A stretch of DNA of 64,000 nt, taken from Emergomyces orientalis (lineage: Eukaryota > Ascomycota > Eurotiomycetes > Onygenales > Ajellomycetaceae). The stretch lies in NCBI GenBank assembly GCA_002110485.1, contig MOWL01000067.1, positions 1,488,001-1,552,000 of the forward strand, read 5' to 3'. Below, one piece after another: positions 22,137 through 33,182 of the stretch; the first letter of the stretch is position 1, and the number at the start of each line of letters is the position of its first letter. Under the pieces are notes generated by a model, which was given only the letters and a program-made list of their open reading frames with translations, did no database searches and was not told where the DNA came from. The position numbers were made by a program, and so were the translations under genes.

Positions 22137-23956
22137 TTAATCAGGCCTTGTTTGTATCTGTCTCTTCATCACCTTCTCAGCCGCCTTACTGCGCACTTCG
22201 ATCAACTTCCCATCCTTCACTTTCAACACAAACTCATCCATTATCCCCGTCCCCAGGTCATAGAACGCAGTGCTAAACCATGATACACAACCGTCATCAA
22301 ACAACCCTTTACCGCCCTCTACCGCCGCACGCGGCTGCGCAGGGATTATTTGTGGCACGGCTCGGTACTGCAGAAGGGTGCAACCATCCTCTGACTGAGA
22401 TTTTATTCCAGTAGGGTACAAACGCACGATTTGGTCTCTCCCCTCAGGCAGGACTAGTCCAGGTTGCGAGATGTTGGCCCGCCACTCGACGCCATCTACA
22501 AACCAGGACTTGAGTTCCAACCCCGTATGGTCCTTATCAACAGACAATGTTACATTCGAGGTCCCGTCTGCTTCATCAGCGAAGATACCCGCGGAATTTT
22601 TCGCCGCGTTTTCCATGGCGGCGTGTTCGGCGGCTACGACAAAGGTTTCACCGACCGCCGCGCGGAGAGGCCAGCGATCACTGCCGGCAGTCTTACCGGC
22701 GACAAGAACGGAAAAACCGAGGCCGTGGTCCGGGGAGAGGGCAAATATAGCAGTATACCCCGGTTGGCCGCCGCCTTTGGTATAGATATCGGAGACACGC
22801 GTGCGGTTTGAATTGGGAGAGACGGGGAGTGTTAGACGGTTGATTTCCCAAGGGGCACCGACGCTATTGGTTAGCGATGAGACGTGTGCGCGAGGATTCA
22901 TCCAGAGACGGGTTGTGGATGGGGAAAGCAGCTTGAACTGCAGGATGGAGAGGCCGGTTGCGCGCAAGTCAGCGAGATTGGAATAGATGCCGCCGGACCT
23001 ACTGGTCTGTTAGTTCGGCGGAGAGCATGCAGAGAAATGGTGGGGGCCAAAACGAACGGTGCAATGATTTGGTTGTCATACCCCCAGGCGGTCGCGGGGG
23101 GCTCGCCTGGTACAGGAGTCTTGCCTGGTATCACAATTGCGTTGGGGTCTTTGCCTGGCGGCACAATCGAGCCAGTAATTTTAAGTCCCAATGGCTTGGC
23201 AAGAACGCTCTGAATCGCTTCATTGTATGTTAGGCCTGTCATGCTCTCAAGCACACGTCCCAGAACGCCAAAACCACCGTCAGAGTAGAGCGAGGATTGG
23301 AATACGGGTTGGCTCGGAACTTTCGCGTCCCGCATCTGTGCGAGGAATTCTAGAATGGAGCATTGGTTTTTCTCTGCGACGGGAGAATAACAAACAGTAG
23401 ACGCTGGTGGGAACTGCCCAGTGCCACCCATATGGCTGGCAAGGGCGCCAAGCGTAATGTCGTCCCAGGCGATGCGTTCCAGTGGACTATCTTCATATTT
23501 AAGGGACTCATTCACTAGCTCCGGTAAATATTTGGTCACTGGGTGATCAAGGACTCCCATACCGCCCGCATGCGTCAGGATGGCGTAGACTGTGAATAAC
23601 TTGGAAACGCTGCCCACGCGAATGGCTGTCCCATCATCTATCCCACCGGCAGGGAAGATTTCGTTAAGAGCTGGATCTGTGGCCTGGTGGAAATAGGAAT
23701 AGACAGACTTGTTGGTGACAGTTGAATAAACGTCGATAGCGAAGGAAGATACTGAGCTGTCAACGACACCAGACTCGAATAGAGCTTCGATCACTCCGGG
23801 GAAAGAATCCTTTGCTTTAGCAAAAGCATCGGTCTGGCCTAAGTCAAAGTCTGAAGAAAATGTTGGGCCCAGAAGCGGACACTCTTCCGTTGGAAGTAGG
23901 CCCTTAGCGGCTGTTAAAGAGAGAAGTGGAATGAGAGGGGCAAGGGACCAAGGCAT
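22137..23956 (-). CDS. Secreted serine beta-lactamase-like hydrolase
   Basis: Two exons: 23956-23054 and 23006-22137, giving 590 aa. The 47-nt intron has donor GTTTTG and a CTAACAG end that combines branch-like sequence and acceptor. The N-terminus MPWSLAPLIPLLSLTAAKG is a signal peptide. The class C beta-lactamase/DD-peptidase fold is shown by the nucleophile motif S116-V-S-K119 (VGSVSKLFTVYAILTHAG), Y224-S-D in SLYSDGGFGVLGRVLE, and later KGGGQPGYTAIFALSPDHG. Downstream of the fold is a beta-rich C-terminal region with several N-glycosylation sequons. Fungal members are secreted or part of secondary-metabolite clusters. Here the neighbours are not biosynthetic, so an extracellular esterase or amide hydrolase role is the neutral call. 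It is divergent from the carboxypeptidase gene. Confidence 0.85.
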
Positions 23957-25623
23957 TTTGTAGTGGTTCACCGTTCAAAGAAGAAACAAGGAGTAGAATT
24001 GTGGTGGTTTTGGTTGTTATCTCATCTCATTGGGGTGAGAGGGTTCATCTCGATATTTATATGCTATCTGTGAGCTCTCAAGCGGAGGTTAATAAGGCCG
24101 AGAGAAAGTTCAAATATAGAAACTTGATATCATGATACCCGAATAGTATTGGCGAGTAATTCATTTCCCCCATATTTGTAGCTTAAGGCGGATTACGTGG
24201 ATGCAAATGATGATATCTGTTGATTTTGTGGAGGTTTGAATCAAAACAAGGCGAACAGAACTGCCCTATGTTCCACCTGTTCGCTTCAAACACAGCTGTA
24301 TGCGCGTATAGCAGGTGGACGAGCAGATCTTTTGCAGAAGGTTCACCCATTAAGAGCCGACTCAGCGTATAACATGGCGAGGTTAAGAATACGCGTATAA
24401 GACAAGTCGGGGGGCAAAAACACTCCAATTGCATCGCGATAGCTTTCCTTTGCACCTGCAGATCTTAATCTGCAGTTCAGCCTGAGTTGCGCCTCACTCT
24501 TTACTTATTTCCTGCTTCGGTGAAATAAGGAGCAGTTTATATCGGTTGTAATCATCGTTTCCAATGCCTGTGGAAGAACTCGCGATATGAATGTTTTGCT
24601 TGGCCAGGACCAAGGTTAATAATCCTGTTGTGGTTTAAATGTCTGACTAAGGTCAACTTTAACTCGTTTGTTCCTCTCCTGGACCTAAATTTACTTGAAT
24701 CAGTTCAATGATATCCTGAACATAGTTAGAGAGTGATTTACAGTGCAGTTGAATGAAGGCTGTCAAAATTCAAAGGGAATTTGACCCTCATCGGCTTCGT
24801 GTAGTGGGCAACCCCAATACTAGTCACAATATCTTTATTATGAAGGAAAAAGATCATCAATTCTTGAAAGCAGGCGCTTTAAAGTGACACCGTTTACTAA
24901 CTCATAACTGAATTTGTCCTTCTGAGAGATATTTGAGGTGGAGTTAAGAAATAATCTGTCCAGAGAGGAGAAATATTTTCTGTTAACAAAGAGAAATGCA
25001 CATACACTTGCAAATAGAAATTGCACCTATGTATGTCTGAACAATGTAAACGTCTTGTCATATTTTGTCTTTGTCCATTGAAGAAAATAGTTATGCAATC
25101 GTTATGCACCTCTCATTTTTTGTGATCTCAAATCTCCTTCAAAAGAACCTTCGAAGAACTATTCAGTTTTATACGTACGACTCTCACGGCTCTTGTACTT
25201 CTAAAATTTATAATAGCTTTTGATTTTTGTTCTTCATTATTTCGGATCTTCGTTCCTGATATAAATTTTGCTTTCTAGCAAGCAGAAGAGAGGTCCTTTT
25301 CACAAACTTCTCCTCTGTACTTGGCTATTTTGTCTGCCTTTGTCTGCCCGGGCCCGTTTGTTCTCCTTTCTCTCCGAGTTACACAATCGCGGATCCAAAC
25401 GCGGGATGGCTTTGATTGAGAATTTGGAGGCTTTTATTCCTCGTTTCTTTCTTTTTTCTAGCGGGGGTGCCTCAGTTCTTAAGTCTGTGAGAAACCCGGA
25501 ATTAACTAATTAAGTTAAAAATTTTTAATTAAAATTTTGTTTTGAAGAAAGAGAACGAGTACGTTCACGCTGCGGCCGTAGAGCAGATATACTCATTTAT
25601 GCTAGCCATTTAAAACCGTCCAG
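23957..25623. other. Divergent promoter region of two secreted hydrolases
   Basis: 1.67 kb between the beta-lactamase-like and carboxypeptidase genes. It contains an A+T-only patch with palindromic character at about 25501-25540 (TTAATTA-type) and no credible ORF. Confidence 0.5.
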
Positions 25624-27695
25624 ATGGTAAGCAATACTCCAATTTCCAATGTATGCTTGTGTTCTTGTCTCCCGCATTTCTGTCTTTAGCCCTGTAGGCA
25701 TAAGCTAACCGGTCTCAGGCAGGATGGAAACTACTTCCGTTCTGGGCTCTCGTTACCCTTTGCACCGCTCTCCCCTTTCGTATAGGGGAATTCTCACCAA
25801 TCTCAAATAATGATGCAGACATACGAACCATCCGCTCCCCAATAAACGAAAACATCACCATCTCATATAAAATCCCTCCGACATGGGCTTGTGTGACTTC
25901 CTCCCCACATCAGAAGCAATATACCGGCTACGTTCACCTACCTCCAGAAACTCTGTCTCCCATCCAGCAGAATTACCCCATTAGCACCTTTTTCTGGTTC
26001 GTAGAAGCGAGGCAGAATGCGAACACGGCGCCCCTGACCATATATTTGAATGGTGGACCGGGGGCAAGTAGCATGACTGGCCTATTACAGGAGGTTGGAC
26101 CCTGTGAAGCCGTAGAGATCTCACGGGATCGGATTGGCACTCGTGCCCGGGACTGGGGTTGGGATCGAGCGTCCAACCTGTTGTTTATAGATCAGCCAGT
26201 TCAGGCTGGGTTTTCGTACGATAGCCTGCGAAATGGGTCGTTGGATTTGTTATCTTCTATTTATATTTTCCCGCCGTCGCCTGCACCTTCTGGGCAGGGT
26301 GAAAGTACCTTTCTGAATGGTACATTCAGCTCTCATATTGCTGGGGTGACTGCAAACACAACGGCCATTGCATCCAGGGCAGTTTGGCACATGCTGCAGG
26401 GCTTTTTAAGCGCGTTCCCACAGTATAACCCCAGTGGGGGTAATGGGAAGACTGGCTCTGCTGCTGGCATCCATCTCTTCACAGAAAGTTACGGAGGGAA
26501 GTATGGCCCAGCCTTCGCAGAGCATTGGGTAGCGCAAAACGACGCGCGTAGAAACGGCGAACTCCCCAAGGAAACCACACTTGAAATAAACCTGCACTCT
26601 GTTGGGATCCTCCAAGGCTGCATCGACGATCTCATCCAGGAACCCTTCTACCCAATCTTCGCCCATAATAACACCTACAGCATTCAGGCAATTTCTCGCG
26701 CAGATATGGAAGCCTCGCTGGCAACCTTTGAAAAACCAGACGGATGCAAGGAACGAATAATCTCCTGCCGTTCGGCAGCCCTGTCTCTCGATCCAATTGG
26801 TAAAGGCGACGTTGACGCCGTCAACGCTCTCTGCCTTGCAGCCATGTATACCTGCGACAGCGATATGTTCAGCCCGTTCCACAAATCCAACCGAAGCGCA
26901 TACGACATTTCACAGTCGCCACTATCCAGTTTCGCCCCGCTCACGCATCTCGCCTACCTCAACACAGCCAGAGTTCAAATGGCCCTGGGCGTCCAGGTAA
27001 ATTACACGGATTACAGTAAAATAGTTCAGTCCGCTTTCATCTCGACAGGTGACTACATGCGCACCTCCTACGTTCCGCACCTGGCGTCGCTGTTGGCATC
27101 AGGGATCCGAGTAGCCCTCATTCACGGCGATCGGGATTATGTGTGCAATTGGATGGGGGGTGAGGCCGTTTCATTAGCCATCGCATCGTCGTCTAATTCC
27201 CCAGCGCCATACCGCGAGAAGAACGCGTTCAGTGATATCGCTGGCTATGCACCCCTCACCACTATCAACCCGACATCTGGAAACTCCTACGTTGGCGGTG
27301 CGGTGCGTCAACTGGGTAACTTATCTTTCACGCGTGTCTATGACGCAGGCCACTTCGTGCCTGCCGCTCAACCGGAGACTGCCTTTACGTTATTCTCTCG
27401 CATCATTGATGGTAGAAGGGACATCGGTAGCGGCGACAAAGTCGATTTATCCACATTTCACACGGTGGGGCCGAGAAATGTCACAAAAAAGAATGTTGCA
27501 CCGCCAATGGCGGAGACAACGTGTTATGTTCGGGCGGTGCAGGAGACGTGTTCGATGGAGCAGAAGCAGATGTTGAAGGAGGGTAAAGGAGTGGTTATTA
27601 ATGGTGTTCTGTATAGGGATGAACCCGAATGGCTATGCCATCGAAAAAAGAGTGCCCGGCAGGTAGAACAACGTATGGGATTGTCGGTGGGCTAG
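25624..27695 (+). CDS. Secreted serine carboxypeptidase, S10 family
   Basis: Proposed exons 25624-25626 (ATG alone) and 25719-27695, giving 659 aa. The 92-nt intron has donor GTAAGC, a CTAAC branch and acceptor TCTCAG. Joining gives MAGWKLLPFWALVTLCTALP, a textbook signal peptide. Without it the long frame has no ATG before the conserved domain. The S10 features are YLNGGPGASSMTGLLQEVGPC (oxyanion region, about residue 111), DQPVQAGFSY, the nucleophile in FTESYGGKYGP (Ser about 258), the Asp in HGDRDYVCNW (about 474) and the His in DAGHFVPAAQP (about 546). The catalytic triad is therefore complete. It would remove C-terminal residues from peptides at acid pH, secreted or in the vacuole. There are several N-glycosylation sequons, and no C-terminal anchor is obvious. 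Confidence 0.88.
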
Positions 27696-28290
27696 GAGTT
27701 ATTTATGCAAAGGATACAGCGATTGTTTGGTTGACATTTCAGGGGGGTATATGCGAATTGCTTAACGGGTACCTCCGCAGATGTTCTTGTTCCCTCAACT
27801 CCCATCTTTCGCAAGATCCGTAATGAGATCACAGGTGTGGCTCAGCTCACCAAGCTGGCAGCCAGAAAACAATAACATGGCACGGGACAAAAATAACCAT
27901 GGGCAGAACCATGCAACGATGGCAGGTGTGTGTAATATCGCTGAATGTAAATGCTATTGCTGGGAAAGGATTGAAAGGATAATAATAAATAGTTAACATG
28001 ATCAAAACGATGATGAAATGGGAATATGAATATAAAGGGAGAAATCAAAGCAGATATCCCTTCCCGCGCAACATGTCGTATAATTGTGTGACAGATGCAA
28101 ACCGTGTAAGGTGGTTTGCATAGAGGGACATAAGAGCAGGACAGAACCTCGTCGTTCGAAAAATTCTGGCTCTTGATTCATTCACATCATTGAAATAATC
28201 CTCTATCCAAGAAAAGGGGACCCGAAACAAAAGAAAATTAATTCCACTTGACCTACCTAGCTACCTCATGATCCTCAGACTGACCAGCTC
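27696..28290. other. Convergent 3' flanks
   Basis: About 600 bases between the converging carboxypeptidase and VMA2 genes; no gene seen. Confidence 0.5.
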
Positions 28291-30333
28291 TCACACATCA
28301 ATTAAACTCGCCTCCGTAGCTGTGTTGTCTCTGGTATCTTTATTCCCCTTTGTCCGTCCTTTAGCAGAACGTTGATAATACTCCTCAATGACCTTTTTGG
28401 GGATACGGTTAAGCAAATCTTTGGGGTAAATGCGGAGGAGATTCCACGCCAAGTCTAGGGACTCGAAGATAGTGCGGGATTCATAGGGTGATTGGGAAAT
28501 AAATGTTCGCTCGAATTTGTCTAGGAACTCGAGAGAGAGCTTATCCTCGGCTGAGAGCGCTTCTTCACCGACGACGGCTTTCATGGCAGCTGGAAAATTT
28601 ATCGGGTTAATCTTTAAAATTCTACCTGCTTGCATAAGTGGGTGATAAAAAAGGTTCATACCAGCGTCACGGCCAATAGCATATTTGGCGTAAAGTTGGT
28701 TGGATACATCACTATGGTCCCTACGCGTACGGCCTTCACCAATGGCAGACTTCATGAGTCGAGAAAGGGATGGCAATACGTTGATTGGTGGGTAAACACC
28801 CTTGTTGTGCAGCTGACGGTCAACGAAAATTTGGCCTTCGGTAATATAACCGGTCAAATCCGGAATTGGGTGAGTGATGTCTATATTCGATAATTAGCTC
28901 CGTCACCATGTCTTCAAAAACGCCTTCAATGGGGCTGCAAACATACCGTCGTTAGGCATAGTCAAGATAGGAATTTGTGTAATAGAGCCATTACGGCCTT
29001 GGACACGACCTGCTCGCTCATAGATGGTTGACAGATCAGTGTACATGTAACCAGGGTATCCACGTCTACCTGGTACTTCTTCCCGGGCGGCCGAAACCTC
29101 ACGCAGAGCATCACAGTACGCAGAAAGGTCAGTCAAAATAACAAGAACATGCTTCTCTAATTGGTAGGCATAATACTCTGCAGTAGTAAGAGCAAGACGA
29201 GGAGTGATAATACGTTCGATTCTGCGCAGTTAGAATGTCAGCCATTTACCCTTTGCGGATCACGGTGAAGGATCTTACGTCGGATCATTTGCAAGGTTAA
29301 GGAACAGGGTAACACGTTCCATACTACCATTCTCCTCGAAATCGCGGGTGAAGAAACGACTTGTTTCCATGTTAACACCCATTGCGGCGAACACAATTGA
29401 GAAATTTTCTTCATGTCCGTCATGCACGTCTTTCGTGGGTTTGCCCACCAAGCTAGCCTGCCGACAGATCTGTGCAGCAATCTCATTGTGTGGAAGACCA
29501 GCTGCGGAGAAAATAGGGATTTTCTGTCCACGGGCAATGGAGTTCATTGTGTCGATGGCTGAAATACCAGTCGAGATCATTTCTTCCGGGTATACCTGGT
29601 AGGCCATCTTAGTAATAGGAATTTATCGGCCGGGAAGTGTGAGAACCCACCCGAGAGTACGGGTTGATCGGACTGCCATTGATATCAAGATAATCCTCCG
29701 CAAGCACCTTAGGGCCCTTATCAATTGCACGTCCGGATCCATCAAATACTCGCCCAAGCATGTCTTCCGAGACACCAAGCTTGAGACTGTGTCCAGTGAA
29801 CTCGACTTTGGTCTTTGTGCAAATTAGCAAATGGCATCGCCCAGTAACACAATCCGCTACGGATGGATAATTATACCTTTTTAACATCAATGCCGTGTGT
29901 GCCTTCAAAAACCTATCCAACAAGTCAATAACTCCTCCGTATCGAATATCCCAACACCTTTAACTTCTGTCCGCTACGCACCTGCACAACAGCCCTGTCA
30001 CCTAGAATAACACAAAATCAGTATCTGATAACCTATGAAATATGTGTATTAGGATACACGCCGCATACCTCTAGCTTCCAGAACCTGGCCAGACTTCTCT
30101 GATCCATCGGGGAGTGTCAGGGATACGATCTCGTTATAGCGGGGGAATTTAACCTGCGCCGCGCGAACCGGAAGAGGTCACATCAGCAAAACTGGCATAA
30201 TCGTAGCGCGATAACAAAACCAACCACGCACATTGTCAAGGATAACTAAAGGACCATTGATGCCTCCTATGGTGTTGTATCGAATGCGAGGGGTGACGGA
30301 CATCATCCGGGGGTCGCTGATTCCTGGAGCCAT
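28291..30333 (-). CDS. VMA2: V-type proton ATPase catalytic-sector subunit B
   Basis: Nine exons: 30333-30232, 30153-30069, 30001-29982, 29912-29877, 29812-29651, 29595-29279, 29221-28947, 28880-28662 and 28589-28291, giving 504 aa, the usual length. Start MAPGISDPRMM. Upstream in-frame codons to 30555 are leader sequence. Conserved blocks are NTIGGINGPLVILDNVKFPR, FTGHSLKLGVSEDMLGRVFD, IFSAAGLPHNEIAAQI (degenerate P-loop of the non-catalytic subunit), FAAMGVNMETSRFFTRDF, ITPRLALTTAEYYAYQ and the ATP synthase alpha/beta signature PPINVLPSLS. Subunit B alternates with subunit A in the V1 head that acidifies vacuoles and endosomes. Intron 8 (28661-28590) is 72 nt and has no in-frame stop. Exons 3 and 4 are only 20 and 36 nt. 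Confidence 0.96.
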
Positions 30334-31003
30334 GGTTGGGGTATGGGCTGTTTTCCCACCAGTATACCGAAAATGCAAGGCTGATGGGGAGTTGAGAAGC
30401 TGGGCCGCACGACTGGTAGCCTGACTCGCTCTGCGGATTAAGGGGGGATGTGAGAAGAGAGTTTGTTGGTCTGAGCGGAGAGTTTTATAGATGTCGTAGT
30501 TTCTGATGCGGTCATCCCAACCTGTAGATGTTAGCTCAGCTGGCAGCTGCTGCACGTGATAATTTAGCGGGCGGCCCGTGTCCTGATGATTAAGCGGTGC
30601 TGTCCCTCTTGCCCTAATCCAAGCCCAAGATCCGCGCTTTTTGGGTTTGGGTTTGCGTCTTGGGCCAGGTTTCTAGATGGATAATTGCTCATCATCGTAC
30701 GAAGTAATGCGGGACACTGGTGAGTCTGAGACTCCAAAAATCCATTTTTTATGGTTCCTATGTAGCCAGGAATTGCATGCTGACGGGGGGTTTTTTTTGG
30801 GTCAGATTTTGAGTTCCTTAAATGTTGAAATGGGCCATTAATTTCTCAGCTACCGACCAGTGTCTAATGCAACAGACTCTTCAAAACTGCCCCTCAAATA
30901 ACTACTATCTGTTGCTTTTCTTCACTCTAATTGCTTTCAAGCTATTTTCATATTTCAGCACAGCGTGAAATCTATTTTCTACCGGAAGGAATCAGCAAGT
31001 AAT
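30334..31003. other. Divergent promoter region, VMA2 / oxidoreductase
   Basis: 670 bases between divergent genes. It includes the VMA2 leader and a CACGTG E-box. No other gene seen. Confidence 0.5.
30553..30558. promoter_or_regulatory. CACGTG E-box upstream of VMA2
   Basis: Palindromic bHLH site in TGCACGTGAT, 220 bp upstream of the VMA2 start codon. Many fungal bHLH regulators bind CACGTG. Its use here is inferred. Confidence 0.3.
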
Positions 31004-32120
31004 ATGGTTGGAATTGCACTCCTGGGTGCTGGCATTTTTGCAAAAGAAGGTGAGCTCAAATGATCTCTAGTTGCTCTTGTAAAATTATGGAATATTAATC
31101 AAAACCCCTCTTGCAGCCCACGTCCCCGTTCTGGTGCAAAATGATCAAACAAATATCCTCGCTGTGTACTCGCGTTCCGAGAAATCCGCAAACTCTGTGG
31201 TTGAGGCAGTAAACGGTGTATCTAAAGCGCCTACTACCATAGATGTATATTCCGATGAACAGCCCGGTCATGGGCTTGATGAGCTTCTCCAGCGCCCTGA
31301 CATCGAGGCAGTTATTGTCCTGCTCCCCATCCTCGTCGGGCCCGACGTCGTCCGCAAATGCCTCGCAGCAGGCAAGCATGTCCTGGCCGAGAAGCCCATT
31401 GCAAAAGACGTAGCAACCGGCAGAGCCCTAATTGCTGATTATGAAAGGACCTACGCTCCGCGCAACTTGGTACTTTCCATCGCAGAGCAGTTCCGCTACG
31501 ATACTGGGTTTGTCAAAGCCAGCGAAATTGTTGCAAGCGGCAAAATTGGCGAGTTGCGCCATGTCCATGCACGGGTCGCGACCAGTATGTCCCCCGATAG
31601 CAAGTACTACAAGACCTCCTGGCGCAATGCTCCCGAATACCAGGGCGGGTTCGTGCTGGATGCTGGCGTCCACTTCATTGCTCTGGTGCGCATGGTTGCA
31701 GGGCAGGAAATTGTCGAGACCAAGAGCTTCACGGCCCAATTCGCTCCTCATTTACCACCTGTCGACACTGTTAACGCCGCGCTGAAGTTCTCAAAGGGTG
31801 CACAGGGCATTCTCAGTATAACATTTGCGGCCGCAGCATACATTGTGGAATTTGGCTTTATTGGAACCTCTGGGGTATTGACTGTCAAGTGTGCCGGTCT
31901 TGATACTACACTTTGTGTCGAGGGTCCCGATCGCAAACAAATCTCTGAGGAAGTGTTCAGGGCGGATGGAAACAAAAATGAAATCAATGCATTTGTACAT
32001 GCTATTGCCGCGGGCAAGGGGGATAAGGCTGCGAGTCCCCGGGAGGCTCTAGCTGACGTTGCTGTGATTGAGAGCATCTGCTCTGGTGGCGGGCTTGTTC
32101 AGCCCCACGGGGAATTTTAA
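31004..32120 (+). CDS. Gfo/Idh/MocA-family NAD(P)-dependent oxidoreductase
   Basis: Two exons: 31004-31049 and 31117-32120, giving 349 aa. The N-terminal Rossmann fold starts MVGIALLGAGIFAKEAHVPV (GxGxxA-like dinucleotide loop, split by the 67-nt intron). It continues with VLLPILVGPDVVRKCLAAGK and the family hallmark VLAEKPIAKD (Lys of the EKP motif near the active site). The C-terminal alpha/beta domain carries GGFVLDAGVHFIALVRMVAG, where the His is the expected catalytic-region residue. Substrate cannot be inferred; relatives act on sugars, inositol, dihydrodiols or biliverdin. No targeting signal is seen, so it is probably cytosolic. Confidence 0.88.
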
Positions 32121-33182
32121 TTCAAATATAGAAGTTAAGGCGGCAGCTGATTTATGTGTATTTACCAGCTGAATTGCGTCTTCTAGTGTACATACACACA
32201 GGGCCGAACGCTTCCTGAACTTCTTCCCTTTACATGTTAGATCCTCACTCTCGGCAGTGTTTCTGATGGAATCCTTCCGCGCCCTTGTCTCTGTTCCTGG
32301 ATACATTTTATCTGAGAAGTTTCTGGTTCCTAAACCGAGAACATCCACCGTAACCGACCAGCTCTATTTCACCCCCTAACTAATCGCCAAGATACCTACA
32401 TCGGGGTCTTGATGGCTCTTTTCGATCTGGAAACTGGAAGGGTATTCGGGGGATTAGTGGATGAAATATTTATTGTCTATATATTTTCTCCAGTTTCCAC
32501 ACTTATATAGTTGGCAGTTTTATAATGTCATACCTTTGGGCAATTTTATTCACCAAGCACGTTTCTCATGACCAATATCTGTGTGGTCAAGTAGGACCAT
32601 GATAAGAGCAATGCACTCTGCTGCCTACTCTTATGCAAGCATGAATTAATAATAATCCAAAGGGATTGGATTTCCTTTAGTCAAGCGTATTTTTCTGATG
32701 TGAATTAAGTTTCAACTCCGACAGTCTGCTATCAAGAAAGAACTAGTTCCTTCCAAGTTAACTTGAGTAAGCTACCAGGGGCTGTTTAGTAAAATTGAGA
32801 CATGGTAATTTTTGAGGAACTAATTTTCTGATATATTTACAAAATGCCTTCTCATATTCTCAAGTTCCATTTTCCTCTATACTCTGCCAGAACAAAAGAG
32901 AAATCAATTCAAACTACTGCTTTCTTTTCCACCTTGCTTTCTTTAAATAGGCAATATTAACCAAGTACAATAAGAGGAAGAAAAATGTGCCTATATGGCG
33001 ATTCTCCAGGGCTCAGTTGTTTTCAGATTTCATCTATCTACTCGTATAAAATTTCTTTTCTCCATATTAAACCAAAAAAAAAAAAAAAAAAAGCTCTTTC
33101 CGACTTAAAAATGATAAAAAAAAATCTGAATGAACAAAGCGATTATTCACCTTTGTCCCATCACCTCACGTCTTCTTCCCCT
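32121..33182. other. Convergent intergenic region
   Basis: About 1.06 kb between the oxidoreductase and tryptophan synthase stop codons. It is A+T-rich with a 19-A run at 33074-33092. No gene seen. Confidence 0.5.

Noticed and set aside
27232..27576. 114-aa ORF inside the carboxypeptidase gene
   Set aside because: Out-of-frame shadow of the S10 catalytic domain.
22137..27695. Secondary-metabolite gene cluster around the beta-lactamase-like and carboxypeptidase genes
   Set aside because: No synthase, transporter or transcription factor nearby; the neighbours are housekeeping genes.
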